Assembly (NCBI RefSeq): GCF_016107685.1
Contig: NZ_JABASY010000006.1
Coordinates: forward strand, 124,001-188,000
Length of the DNA: 64,000 nt
Source: Brevibacterium yomogidense
Lineage (GTDB): Bacteria > Actinomycetota > Actinomycetes > Actinomycetales > Brevibacteriaceae
Reading direction: 5' to 3'
Shown: positions 29,795-38,061 of the stretch, piece by piece
How the letters are laid out: each line of letters begins with the position of its first letter
How positions within the stretch are numbered: position 1 is the stretch's first letter
Position numbers and translations under genes: made by a program
The notes under the pieces: generated by a model
What the model saw: only the letters and a program-made list of their open reading frames with translations
Told to the model about the DNA's origin: nothing
The model's database searches: none

Positions 29795-29901
29795 GAGGAG
29801 TCCTTTCGCGTCGAGAGCACGGCGAATGGTGCCGGTGACGGCCAAATACTATCACTTGACCCCTTTACGTGTTCTGATCTGTGGAGAGTGGGAGCCGATC
29901 G

Positions 29902-30609
29902 ATGAGCCACCTCAGCAGCCCTGCCGGTGTGCCCCGTGCGCGTCGACTTTCCCGGCCCCGATGGCGGGACCCGCGCCTCCTCATCGGTGCGGTGCTCGTC
30001 CTCGTGTCACTGGTCGCCACCACGACCCTCGTCCGTGCGGTCGCGGAGACGACACGGGTGTGGGCGGCGGCGGTGGATCTGGTGCCCGGTGGTGAGCTCA
30101 CGCAGGAGTCGCTGGTGCCCGTCGAGGTGAAGCTCCCCGAGTCCGCCGGCGCGTATATCGGTGCCGCCTCGAGCATCGAGCCGGGAACGACGGTCCGCGC
30201 GGTCGTGGCAACGGGCGAGCTGATCCCGCTGTCCTCACTGGTCGCGCTGGCGGACCTGCCGGGGAGGGTGGTGTCCGTCGACGTGTCGTCCGCGCTGCCG
30301 GCCGCGGTGGGGCCGGGCAGCAGCGTCGACATCTGGGCGACGGATGCGCGTGCTGCGGACGTCGCGGAACCCGACGCCATCCTCGAAGGCGTCGACGTGC
30401 TGTCGGTCGACCGGGGGACCCGTGACTTCACCTCGTCCGGTGCGGCCCGGATCGAGGTGTACGTCCCTGATGGGCGGATCTCTTCCGTCGTCCGTGCTCA
30501 GGCCGCGGGACACCACATCTCCGTCGTCGCGGTCCCGCGGAAGAGGGCTGCGGACGGTGTGGAGGGAGCGGAGGCGACGGATCCCGCCGAGGCAGGCGAG
30601 ACCCCATGA
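29902..30609 (+). CDS. SAF-domain (CpaB/RcpC-like) membrane protein
   Basis: This 235-residue protein has one N-terminal transmembrane helix (about 28-48, LLIGAVLVLVSLVATTTLV) and an extracytoplasmic SAF domain. The VWAAAVDLVPGGELTQESL...VRAVVATGELIPLSSL pattern is as in CpaB of Tad/Flp pilus systems and flagellar FlgA. The C-terminal part (TRDFTSSGAARIEVYVP) resembles CpaB's second domain. GGGAG lies seven bases before the ATG. Its stop overlaps the CpaE-like start (ATGA). No pilin, secretin or TadA gene is present in the window. Confidence 0.8.
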   Translation: MSHLSSPAGVPRARRLSRPRWRDPRLLIGAVLVLVSLVATTTLVRAVAETTRVWAAAVDLVPGGELTQESLVPVEVKLPESAGAYIGAASSIEPGTTVRAVVATGELIPLSSLVALADLPGRVVSVDVSSALPAAVGPGSSVDIWATDARAADVAEPDAILEGVDVLSVDRGTRDFTSSGAARIEVYVPDGRISSVVRAQAAGHHISVVAVPRKRAADGVEGAEATDPAEAGETP

Positions 30610-31898
30610 TCGACGTGGTCGTCGCCGTCGACGTCGAGTACGAGGCGACGGTGGTCGCGGCTGTGTCCGGACTGCCCGACGCGCAGGTGGTGCGCAGACC
30701 GGCGGACGAAGCGGAGCTGCTGGCGCTGGTCGCCGGCGGCACCGGCCACGTCGTGGTGCTGTCGCGCTGGTTCCCCGGCGTCGACGCTGACGTCGTGGCC
30801 CGCATGCGCGATGCGGGTGGGCGCATCGTCGGATTCGGCTCCGACGCGGCGCTGTTCGAGCGCTGGGGGATCGTGCACACGCTGGCTCCCGGCGCGACCG
30901 CGGAGCAGACGGGGGCGGTGCTGCGCGACTGCGCGGATTCCGTCCAGGCTCCGCCCAAGCCGGCGCAGCCGCCGCGCAGTGACACTCCTGCGCCCCGTTC
31001 GGGATCCCTCACGGCGGTGTGGGGCACAGGGTCCTCGCCGGGCCGATCGACGGTGGCACTCGTCCTCGCCCACTTGGCGGCGCGTGCGGCCGGGCGCACG
31101 ACACTCGTCGACGCGGACACCGTGTCGTCCTCACTCACCCCCGCGCTGGGTCTCCTCGACGAAGCGCCGCAGCTGGCGGCGCTCTGCCGCCTGGTCGTGA
31201 GCGGCGCGGCCCACGACACGCAGCTGGTCGCGGAGAGGCTCGTCGAGATCGAGCCCGGGTTCGAGGTCGTCACGGGTCTGAGCCGCGCCGACCGGTGGCC
31301 GGAGATCAGGGCGGGGGTCCTCGCTGACGTCCTCGACAGGTTGGCCGCGCGGGCGGAGCACGTGATCGTCGACGTGTCCGATCGGATCGACCCGGACGAC
31401 CCGTACGCGGACCCGCACTACGACCGGCATCAGGCGACGCGGGCTGTCCTCGACCGCGCGGACCGGGTCGTCCTCGTCGCCTCAGCGGATCCGATGGGGC
31501 TGCAGCGCCTGGTCCGACGGCTCGAATCCGATCGTGCAGCCCGGCATGCGGATCATCTGGTGGTCGTCGTCAACCGCGTGCGCACCTCTGCAGTGGGACC
31601 CGACCCGTACACGCGCATCCGGTCGGTGCTCAGTCGCTTCGCCGGGGTCGAGGACGTGGTCCTCCTCCCCGACGATCCCTCGACGATCGATGCTGCGGTG
31701 CTGGCGGGCCGGTCTCCGCTGGAGATCGCGCGCAGGTCGCCGTTCGTCACGGCGGTCGACGACGAGCTGCTGCCGCGCTTGCCGGGGATCGTGGTGCGCA
31801 GGCCCAACAGTCGTCGCGCGGAGGTCGGCAGCCACACGAGGAGCAGCCGCGGCAAGGGGGCCGGGCAGCACAGAAGGAGAAGTCGTCGCACGGAGTGA
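30606..31898 (+). CDS. CpaE/MinD-like P-loop ATPase with divergent Walker A
   Basis: This 430-residue protein has an N-terminal receiver-like domain without phosphoacceptor signature (1-110) and a Pro-rich linker. A SIMIBI ATPase domain then begins SLTAVWGTGSSPGRSTVAL (Walker A at 140-149). The lysine of the usual GKT/S is Arg here, and the deviant first lysine is also absent. Switch-like TTLVDADTVSSSL and VIVDVSDRIDPD segments follow. The C-terminus is strongly basic. Relatives include CpaE of Tad pili and Ssd septum-site proteins. It is coupled to the SAF gene and would work at the membrane. Confidence 0.78.
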   Translation: MIDVVVAVDVEYEATVVAAVSGLPDAQVVRRPADEAELLALVAGGTGHVVVLSRWFPGVDADVVARMRDAGGRIVGFGSDAALFERWGIVHTLAPGATAEQTGAVLRDCADSVQAPPKPAQPPRSDTPAPRSGSLTAVWGTGSSPGRSTVALVLAHLAARAAGRTTLVDADTVSSSLTPALGLLDEAPQLAALCRLVVSGAAHDTQLVAERLVEIEPGFEVVTGLSRADRWPEIRAGVLADVLDRLAARAEHVIVDVSDRIDPDDPYADPHYDRHQATRAVLDRADRVVLVASADPMGLQRLVRRLESDRAARHADHLVVVVNRVRTSAVGPDPYTRIRSVLSRFAGVEDVVLLPDDPSTIDAAVLAGRSPLEIARRSPFVTAVDDELLPRLPGIVVRRPNSRRAEVGSHTRSSRGKGAGQHRRRSRRTE

Positions 31899-31965
31899 GG
31901 GGACGCGGGGTGAGAAGGGTGCGGGGTGCGGTGGCACGGAGTGAGGGGACGGATCCCGCCGGTGC

Positions 31966-31971
31966 GACAAT
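31966..31971 (+). promoter_or_regulatory. -10 element (GACAAT) for leaderless DUF6912 gene
   Basis: GACAAT ends six bases before the ATG at 31978, with no ribosome binding site. Confidence 0.45.
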
Positions 31972-31977
31972 GAGGTC

Positions 31978-32448
31978 ATGATTCGTGCGTACGCCCCCCT
32001 CGTCGGTCGGACCTTTGCGTCCGCATGGCCCCTCAGCGGACCCCACACCGTGTTCGCGCCCAGCCCGCAGGAGCGGCGCCTCACGGGCGACGACCTGGAA
32101 CTCGCCGAATACCGGGCGATGTCCGCAGCCGCGGCGAGCATCGCGGACGACGCGGTGACCGCGGGCTCCCCGCGCGCGGTCGTCGCCGTCGACGTCCCGG
32201 ACACGGCCCTGACGGGTGCCGCCGAGGTCGTCGCCGGCGTGGTCATGGGAGCTGCGGAGGTGGATCCCCGCCTCGTCGCGAGCGTGCACATCGACGACCC
32301 GGAGGGCTTCGCCGGGCTGCCGGAGGACCGCGACGACGCGCTCGCGGCGCTCGCCGGGTCGGACCTCCTCTGGTTCGACTCAGCGGAGGTCGACCAGCTG
32401 GTCGAACTTCTCGCGCAGCTGGGAGCGGACGACCGGTTCGAGAGCTGA
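31978..32448 (+). CDS. DUF6912 family protein
   Basis: This 156-residue cytoplasmic protein matches the actinobacterial DUF6912 pattern: MIRAYAPLVGRTF at the N-terminus, DLELAEYRAMSAAAASIADD, RAVVAVDVPD, ASVHIDDPE and LLWFDSAEVDQL at the end. No catalytic residues are recognised. Its 3' end overlaps the convergent DUF2505 gene by 69 bases. Confidence 0.75.
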   Translation: MIRAYAPLVGRTFASAWPLSGPHTVFAPSPQERRLTGDDLELAEYRAMSAAAASIADDAVTAGSPRAVVAVDVPDTALTGAAEVVAGVVMGAAEVDPRLVASVHIDDPEGFAGLPEDRDDALAALAGSDLLWFDSAEVDQLVELLAQLGADDRFES

Positions 32449-32964
32449 TTCGACCATCGGCCCGAAGAGGGGGACGGACGATTCGAGTTCCGCGTGCGCG
32501 GTGACGGTCGAACCGGCGCCCTCCGTGGCGGGCGGGCCGGCGAACGGGCCGCCAAGCGAGCCCGACGGCGGGTCCGCGGACGGGCCGCCGGGCGATTCCG
32601 AGCCGTCGTGGGTGTCGGAGGCCGCCGGCTGGGAGGCAGGGGCGGTCGGGTGCGCCGTGAACGCGACCCGGACCACCACCGGGGCGCCCGGGACCGTCAC
32701 CGTGAGGTGGGCGGTCTGCGGGGTGCCCGTCGGGGCTTCGGCGTCGGCACGCACCTCCATCCGCAGGGAGGCGCGATCCGGCACGAACCGGGACAGGGCG
32801 TCAGGGACGGAATCCGCGGGCAGGGGGAACGACGCGGTGAGGGCGTCCCCACCCTCCGATTCGAGTGTCGCGCCCTGGCTGCGCCACGTCGTGGGGTCGA
32901 GGAGACCCGCGCGCAGCCGGGCCGGGGACAGTGCGGACGCGCCGGTGAGCGAGAAGGTCTTCAT
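32380..32964 (-). CDS. DUF2505 family protein with a Pro/Ser/Gly-rich insertion
   Basis: This 194-residue protein has a START/SRPBCC-like fold as in DUF2505: an N-terminal MKTFSLTGASALSPARLRAGLLDPTTWRSQG, and a C-terminal VTAHAELESSVPLFGPMVESALEPVVRSQLREKFDQLVDLR helix. Between strands it carries a roughly 45-residue insertion rich in Pro, Ser, Gly and Asp (about 105-150) that makes it longer than the usual 160-170 residues. Such proteins may bind lipids. It is divergent from gdh and overlaps the DUF6912 gene tail to tail. Confidence 0.8.
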   Translation of the reverse strand: MKTFSLTGASALSPARLRAGLLDPTTWRSQGATLESEGGDALTASFPLPADSVPDALSRFVPDRASLRMEVRADAEAPTGTPQTAHLTVTVPGAPVVVRVAFTAHPTAPASQPAASDTHDGSESPGGPSADPPSGSLGGPFAGPPATEGAGSTVTAHAELESSVPLFGPMVESALEPVVRSQLREKFDQLVDLR

Positions 32965-33060
32965 GTGCGCCAAGTCTGCCTCATCATCCGCTCCTGAGGC
33001 GCGTCTGACGAGTGCCCCACGAGTGCCCGACACCACATCGCACGGGACTCGTAGAGGGCA

Positions 33061-33066
33061 TAGAGT
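33061..33066 (+). promoter_or_regulatory. -10 element (TAGAGT) upstream of gdh
   Basis: TAGAGT ends seven bases before a GTG at 33074 that opens a 16-codon leader frame. The gdh start itself is a further 47 bases downstream. Confidence 0.45.
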
Positions 33067-33073
33067 GGGGTCC

Positions 33074-33124
33074 GTGCTCATCGTCGAGCACATCTCTACA
33101 GCACATGAGGTGAGACTGACGTGA
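33074..33124 (+). CDS. Candidate leaderless 16-residue leader peptide of gdh
   Basis: GTG 33074 lies seven bases after TAGAGT and opens the frame MLIVEHISTAHEVRLT. Its TGA (33122-33124) overlaps the gdh GTG as GTGA. The gdh ribosome site GAGGTGAG falls inside it. Leaderless small ORFs that overlap the next gene are documented in mycobacteria, so translation is plausible. Confidence 0.4.
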   Translation: MLIVEHISTAHEVRLT

Positions 33125-36100
33125 CCGAGGTCGACCTGACCGCTATCGCCCACGCGTGGAACGAGCTCCGGAGGACGACCCCTCCTGAGCATCTCCTCGC
33201 CGAGTACTACCCACGACTCAGCAGCGCTGAGATGCGGAGGGCCGGTGCGGAATCCCTGGCCGCAGCCGCAGCCGCCCACGTGAGTCTCGCCGAATCGTAT
33301 GACGGGGGTGCTGCGCGGATCGCGATCCGCAACCCCGACCACGACGCTGCGGACTACACCGGCAACCGCACGCTCATCGACATCGTCGTCGAAGACGTCC
33401 GGTACGCGGTCGCGAGTGTCGTCGCGGAACTCAACCGGCAGGGCCTCGCGATCCGCGACGTCCACCACCCGATCATGGCGGTGCGCCGCGACGGCGGCAG
33501 CCTGTCCGTCATCCCGGAGTCGGAGCTCACCCACACGGCGACGGAGACGGCGGGACTGCCGGTCATCGGCCCCGACGGCGAAGCGGTCGAGGGTGCGAGC
33601 GCCGCCCGCTCCGAATCGTGGATCCACCTCGAGGTCGACCGTGTGCCGGCCGAGGACTTCGCCGCCGTCGAATCAGGACTGGCCGACGTGCTCGCCTACG
33701 CGGCGGCCGCGGACCACGACCGGTCCCGCCTGCGCCAGCGGGCGCGGGACATCGCGGAAGAACTCCGCGCCCGTGCGCCCCGCCCGGAGCTGCAGGCGGA
33801 GGCCGCGGAGGCCGCGGAGCTGCTGCACTGGATGGATCACGGCTTCATCTTCCTGGGCTACCGCGAGTACGCGCTCGCCGTCGATGCCGAGGGCAAGCGC
33901 CTCGACCCGATCGACGGCACCGCGCTGGGCATCACCTCGCTGCGGGAAGCGCGTTCGTCGCGCCTGTCCCGGGCGGTCGCGGAGAAGGCGGAGGAGCCGC
34001 ACGTCCTCGTCCTCACGGAGGCGAATTCACGGTCCAAGGTCATGCGCCGCGGATACATGGACTACGTGGGTGTGAAGACCTACGATGAGGCGGGCAAGAT
34101 CGTCGGCGAGCGGCGGTTCGTGGGCCTGTGGAGCCCGCGCATCGACACGACGTCCGCTCTGGACATCCCCGTCATCCGCACGAAGGTGCGGAACATCCTG
34201 CGGCGGTCCGGCCTGGGCCGGGACACGCACGCGGGCGACGAACTGCTGGGCGCGCTCGAGTCGTACCCGCGCGAAGACCTCTTCCACGCGTCGACGGACG
34301 AGATCTTCGACACCGTCATGCAGGTCATCGATCTGCAGGAGAAGCACGAACCACGGGTCTTCATCCGCCGTGACCCGTACGAGCGCTACGTGTCCGTCCT
34401 CATCTACCTGCCGCGCGACCTCTACGACACCGCTGCACGGCAGCGTGTCCAGGAGGTGCTGCGGGACCACTACTCCGCGCACACCGTCGACTTCGACGTG
34501 CTGCTGGGCGATTCCGCCCTCGCCCGCCTCCACTTCACTGCGCGCGTGCCGTCGGAGCAGGCGCTCCCGGCCACCGATTCGGGTGAGGTCGACGCGCGCA
34601 TCGTCGGTGCGCTGCGCTCGTGGAACGAGGACCTCTGGGAGATCCTCGCCCCGGCGGCGGAGAAGAACCCGGCATCGTCCGCGGAGCGCGCTCGCCGCTG
34701 GGCGTCCGCCTTCCCGCCGTCGTACACGTCGCTCCACACCCCGGAGCGCGCGGTCGAGGACGTCGCCCGCCTCGAACGGGCGGCGGAGGACTCCGGTCCG
34801 GTCGTCGCGGTGCACCGCCGCAGCGCGTCGGAAGCGCTCCTGGCGTTCTACCGCATCGAGCCCGTCACCCTCACCCAGGTGCTGCCGTACCTGGCGAATC
34901 TGGGCGCCGAGGTCGTGGACGAGCGGCCGTTCGAGCTCCGTCCCGCGGGCGGCGGTTCGGTCTGGATCTACGAGTTCGGCATCGCGTTCGACGAAGAGCT
35001 GTCCGACGAGGACCTCGACACCATCCGTGACGGGTTCGTCGCGGCATGGGCGGGGGCCCGCGAATCGGACGCGCTCGACTACCTGCTGCTCCAGGAGCTG
35101 TCCTGGCAGCGCGTGAGCATCGTCCAGTCGTTCGCGAAGTACCTGCGCCAGGCGGGCTTCACGTACTCCGATGCGTCGATCGCCCAAGCCTTCACGTCGA
35201 ACCCGCTGCTGACGGGCCGCATCGTCGAGGCGTTCGAGGTGAAGTTCGACCCCGACCGCACCTACGCGTCCCACGAGGAGCGGGTGGAGGCGGCCGAAGC
35301 CGTCCTCACCGAGGTGGAGTCCGGCCTCGCGGAAGTCGCCTCCCTGGAGGCCGACCGTGTGCTGCGCGCGACGGTCGACACTATCCGTGCGACAGCCCGC
35401 ACGAATGCGTTCCACAACGCCGACGGCTCCCTGCCGGAGGCCATCGTCATGAAGATCCGTGCGGAGGAGCTCGACTTCCTCCCCAAGCCGCGACCGGCCC
35501 TCGAGTCGTGGGTGTACTCGCCCGCGGTCGAAGGCGTCCACCTGCGGTTCGGCTCCGTCGCCCGCGGCGGCCTGCGCTGGTCCGATCGTCGCGACGACTT
35601 CCGCACGGAGGTGCTGGGGCTCGTCAAGGCGCAGATGGTGAAGAACGCGCTCATCGTCCCGACCGGTGCGAAGGGCGGATTCTTCCCCAAGCAGCTGCCG
35701 GATCCCGCGAAGGACCGGGAAGCGTGGGGTGCGGCGGGACAGGCGGCGTACGAAGTCTTCATCGGCGCCCTGCTCGATATCGCGGACAACCTCGAGTACG
35801 CCGATTCCGGTGCGACGGTGATTCATCCGGACCGCGTCGTCGCCCACGACGGGGACGACTACTACCTCGTCGTCGCGGCGGACAAGGGGACCGCGCGGTT
35901 CTCCGACGTGGCCAACGGCATCGCCGCGTCGCGTGACTTCTGGTTGGACGACGCGTTCGCGTCCGGCGGGTCGAGCGGCTACGACCACAAGGCCATGGGC
36001 ATCACGTCCCGCGGTGCGTGGAAGTCCGTCGAACGGCACCTGCGCGAACTGGGTCTCGACGCCTCCCGCGAGGACTTCCGGGTCGTGGGCATCGGCGACA

Positions 36101-38061
36101 TGAGCGGTGACGTGTTCGGCAACGGCATGCGCCGGTCGAAGCACATCCGCCTGGTCGCCGCCTTCGACCACCGCGACATCTTCATCGATCCTGTCCCGGA
36201 TGCCTCCGTGGGCTTCGAGGAGCGGGAGCGCCTGTACCACCTGCCGCGCAGTTCGTGGCAGGACTACGAGCGCGCTCTCATCTCCGCGGGCGGCGGCGTC
36301 TACTCCCGGTCGGCGAAGTCGATCGACCTGACCCCGGAGGCCGCCGAGGCCCTGGGCACCACGCCGGGGAAGAAGACCCCCGACGAGCTCATCTCCACGA
36401 TCCTCAGCGCACCGGTCGACCTGGTGTACAACGGCGGGATCGGCACCTACATCAAGGCGACGGACGAATCGCATGCGTCCGTCGGTGACCGTGCCAACGA
36501 CGCGATCCGCGTGAATGGCGCGGACATCCGCGCACGCGTCGTCGGGGAGGGCGGCAACCTGGGCGCCACCCAGCTGGGTCGGATCGAGGCGGCGCTGAAC
36601 GGCGTCCGCATCAACACGGACGCGGTGGACAATTCCGCGGGCGTCGACTCCTCCGACCAGGAGGTGAACATCAAGCTCCTGCTCGCCGCGCTCATCCGCC
36701 AGGGAGCGTTCGCACCGGAGGAGCGCGGTGCGGTGCTCGAGTCGATGACCGACGAGGTCGCGGACCGTGTGCTCGCCAACAACTACTCGCAGAACATGGC
36801 GATGGGGGAGGCGCGCTCCGGCTCGTTCGCGATGACCGAGACGCTCCTGCGGCTCATGAAGTACCTCGAGCGCGAAGCGGATCTGGACCGCGCGGTCGAG
36901 TACCTGCCGGAGAACACCGTCCTGCGCAAGCGCGCACAGAACGGCACCGGCCTCACCTCGCCGGAGCTCGCAGTGCTGCTCGCCTACGTGAAGATGGACG
37001 CGGCGGAGAAGATGCTCGAATCGTCCGTCCCGGACGAGGACTGGATGGCGGGGCCGCTGCGGGACTACTTCCCGCCGAGCCTCCTCACCTACGAGGAGCA
37101 CTTCGTCGAGCACCCGCTGCGGCGGGAGATCGCGACGGCGAAGATCGTGAACTCCGTCGTGGACCGCGGCGGGATCACCTACCTGTACAGGCTGAAGGAG
37201 GAGACCGGCGCGGAGCTGCCGCACCTGGTGCGGATCTTCACCGTCGTCTGCGAGGTGTTCGGACTCGACGAGTTCGTCGACGACGTCTGCGGGCTCGACA
37301 ACGTGGTGCCGGCAGACGTGCAGGCCAGACTGCTGCACGATCACATCCGGCTGCTGGATCGGGCATCGCGCTGGTTCGTCCACCAGAGCCCGGAGACGCT
37401 CGACGTCCTGTCGAACATCGAGACGTACCGCGATGTCGTCACGCGGCTGCGAGCGAACCTCACCGACTACCTGCAGGGTGAGGACCTCGAGGAGTACGAC
37501 GCGCAGCGGCAGCACTACGTCGACCGCGGGGTGCCGGAGGCCATCGCGGCGCGTGCGGCGGGCCTGCTGGACGAGTTCGCGCTGCTGGACGTCGTCCGGG
37601 AGGTCGTCCGCACCGGCGTGGAGCCGGAGGAGGCGGCTGGCGTCTACTTCGCGGTGACGGAGATGGTGAGCGGCAGCGCGATGCTCGAGATGATCCGTCA
37701 CCTGGATCGGAGCAGCCGCTGGACCGCGCTGGCCCGCGGTGCGATGCGCGACGACTTCTACCAGGCGATCCTGTCGCTCACCGACGCGGTGCTGCGGCAC
37801 ACGGACGAGACCGCGGGTGCCGGCGCTGGAACCGGCGCCGCAGGCTCGGTCGGCGCGGGCGACGGGAGTGCGAGCGGGGCACGCGGCCGTCGACGCGTCG
37901 ACTCCTGGCTGGACGCGAACCGGAACGCACTGGAGAAGGTGCTCGAGATGGTGTCGGAGCTGCGTGAGCTCAAGACGGTGGACCAGGCTCCTGTGTCCGT
38001 CGTGCTCCGCCAGCTGCGCGCCGTCGTCCGTTCTGCGGATTGGGCGAGCGAATCAGCATGA
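33121..38061 (+). CDS. gdh: NAD-specific glutamate dehydrogenase, large (180-kDa class)
   Basis: This 1646-residue enzyme of the large GDH class (known from Streptomyces and, as I recall, Rv2476c of mycobacteria) oxidises glutamate to 2-oxoglutarate and ammonia with NAD. It has N-terminal ACT-like regulatory regions. The catalytic core at about 815-860 contains GGLRWSDRRDDFRTEVLGLVKAQMVKN and PTGAKGGFFPK, followed by the NAD-binding domain (GIGDMSGDVFGNGM) and a long helical C-terminus. The Ala/Gly-rich linker near 1575-1600 is probably flexible. The stop overlaps pdtaS (ATGA). In mycobacteria this GDH is controlled by GarA. Confidence 0.95.
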   Translation: MTEVDLTAIAHAWNELRRTTPPEHLLAEYYPRLSSAEMRRAGAESLAAAAAAHVSLAESYDGGAARIAIRNPDHDAADYTGNRTLIDIVVEDVRYAVASVVAELNRQGLAIRDVHHPIMAVRRDGGSLSVIPESELTHTATETAGLPVIGPDGEAVEGASAARSESWIHLEVDRVPAEDFAAVESGLADVLAYAAAADHDRSRLRQRARDIAEELRARAPRPELQAEAAEAAELLHWMDHGFIFLGYREYALAVDAEGKRLDPIDGTALGITSLREARSSRLSRAVAEKAEEPHVLVLTEANSRSKVMRRGYMDYVGVKTYDEAGKIVGERRFVGLWSPRIDTTSALDIPVIRTKVRNILRRSGLGRDTHAGDELLGALESYPREDLFHASTDEIFDTVMQVIDLQEKHEPRVFIRRDPYERYVSVLIYLPRDLYDTAARQRVQEVLRDHYSAHTVDFDVLLGDSALARLHFTARVPSEQALPATDSGEVDARIVGALRSWNEDLWEILAPAAEKNPASSAERARRWASAFPPSYTSLHTPERAVEDVARLERAAEDSGPVVAVHRRSASEALLAFYRIEPVTLTQVLPYLANLGAEVVDERPFELRPAGGGSVWIYEFGIAFDEELSDEDLDTIRDGFVAAWAGARESDALDYLLLQELSWQRVSIVQSFAKYLRQAGFTYSDASIAQAFTSNPLLTGRIVEAFEVKFDPDRTYASHEERVEAAEAVLTEVESGLAEVASLEADRVLRATVDTIRATARTNAFHNADGSLPEAIVMKIRAEELDFLPKPRPALESWVYSPAVEGVHLRFGSVARGGLRWSDRRDDFRTEVLGLVKAQMVKNALIVPTGAKGGFFPKQLPDPAKDREAWGAAGQAAYEVFIGALLDIADNLEYADSGATVIHPDRVVAHDGDDYYLVVAADKGTARFSDVANGIAASRDFWLDDAFASGGSSGYDHKAMGITSRGAWKSVERHLRELGLDASREDFRVVGIGDMSGDVFGNGMRRSKHIRLVAAFDHRDIFIDPVPDASVGFEERERLYHLPRSSWQDYERALISAGGGVYSRSAKSIDLTPEAAEALGTTPGKKTPDELISTILSAPVDLVYNGGIGTYIKATDESHASVGDRANDAIRVNGADIRARVVGEGGNLGATQLGRIEAALNGVRINTDAVDNSAGVDSSDQEVNIKLLLAALIRQGAFAPEERGAVLESMTDEVADRVLANNYSQNMAMGEARSGSFAMTETLLRLMKYLEREADLDRAVEYLPENTVLRKRAQNGTGLTSPELAVLLAYVKMDAAEKMLESSVPDEDWMAGPLRDYFPPSLLTYEEHFVEHPLRREIATAKIVNSVVDRGGITYLYRLKEETGAELPHLVRIFTVVCEVFGLDEFVDDVCGLDNVVPADVQARLLHDHIRLLDRASRWFVHQSPETLDVLSNIETYRDVVTRLRANLTDYLQGEDLEEYDAQRQHYVDRGVPEAIAARAAGLLDEFALLDVVREVVRTGVEPEEAAGVYFAVTEMVSGSAMLEMIRHLDRSSRWTALARGAMRDDFYQAILSLTDAVLRHTDETAGAGAGTGAAGSVGAGDGSASGARGRRRVDSWLDANRNALEKVLEMVSELRELKTVDQAPVSVVLRQLRAVVRSADWASESA

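Noticed and set aside
34027..37800. A 1257-codon open frame antisense to gdh
   Set aside because: It is the complement of a well-supported enzyme; high GC at codon position 3 keeps reverse frames open. The translation is Arg/His/Asp-rich with no family motif.
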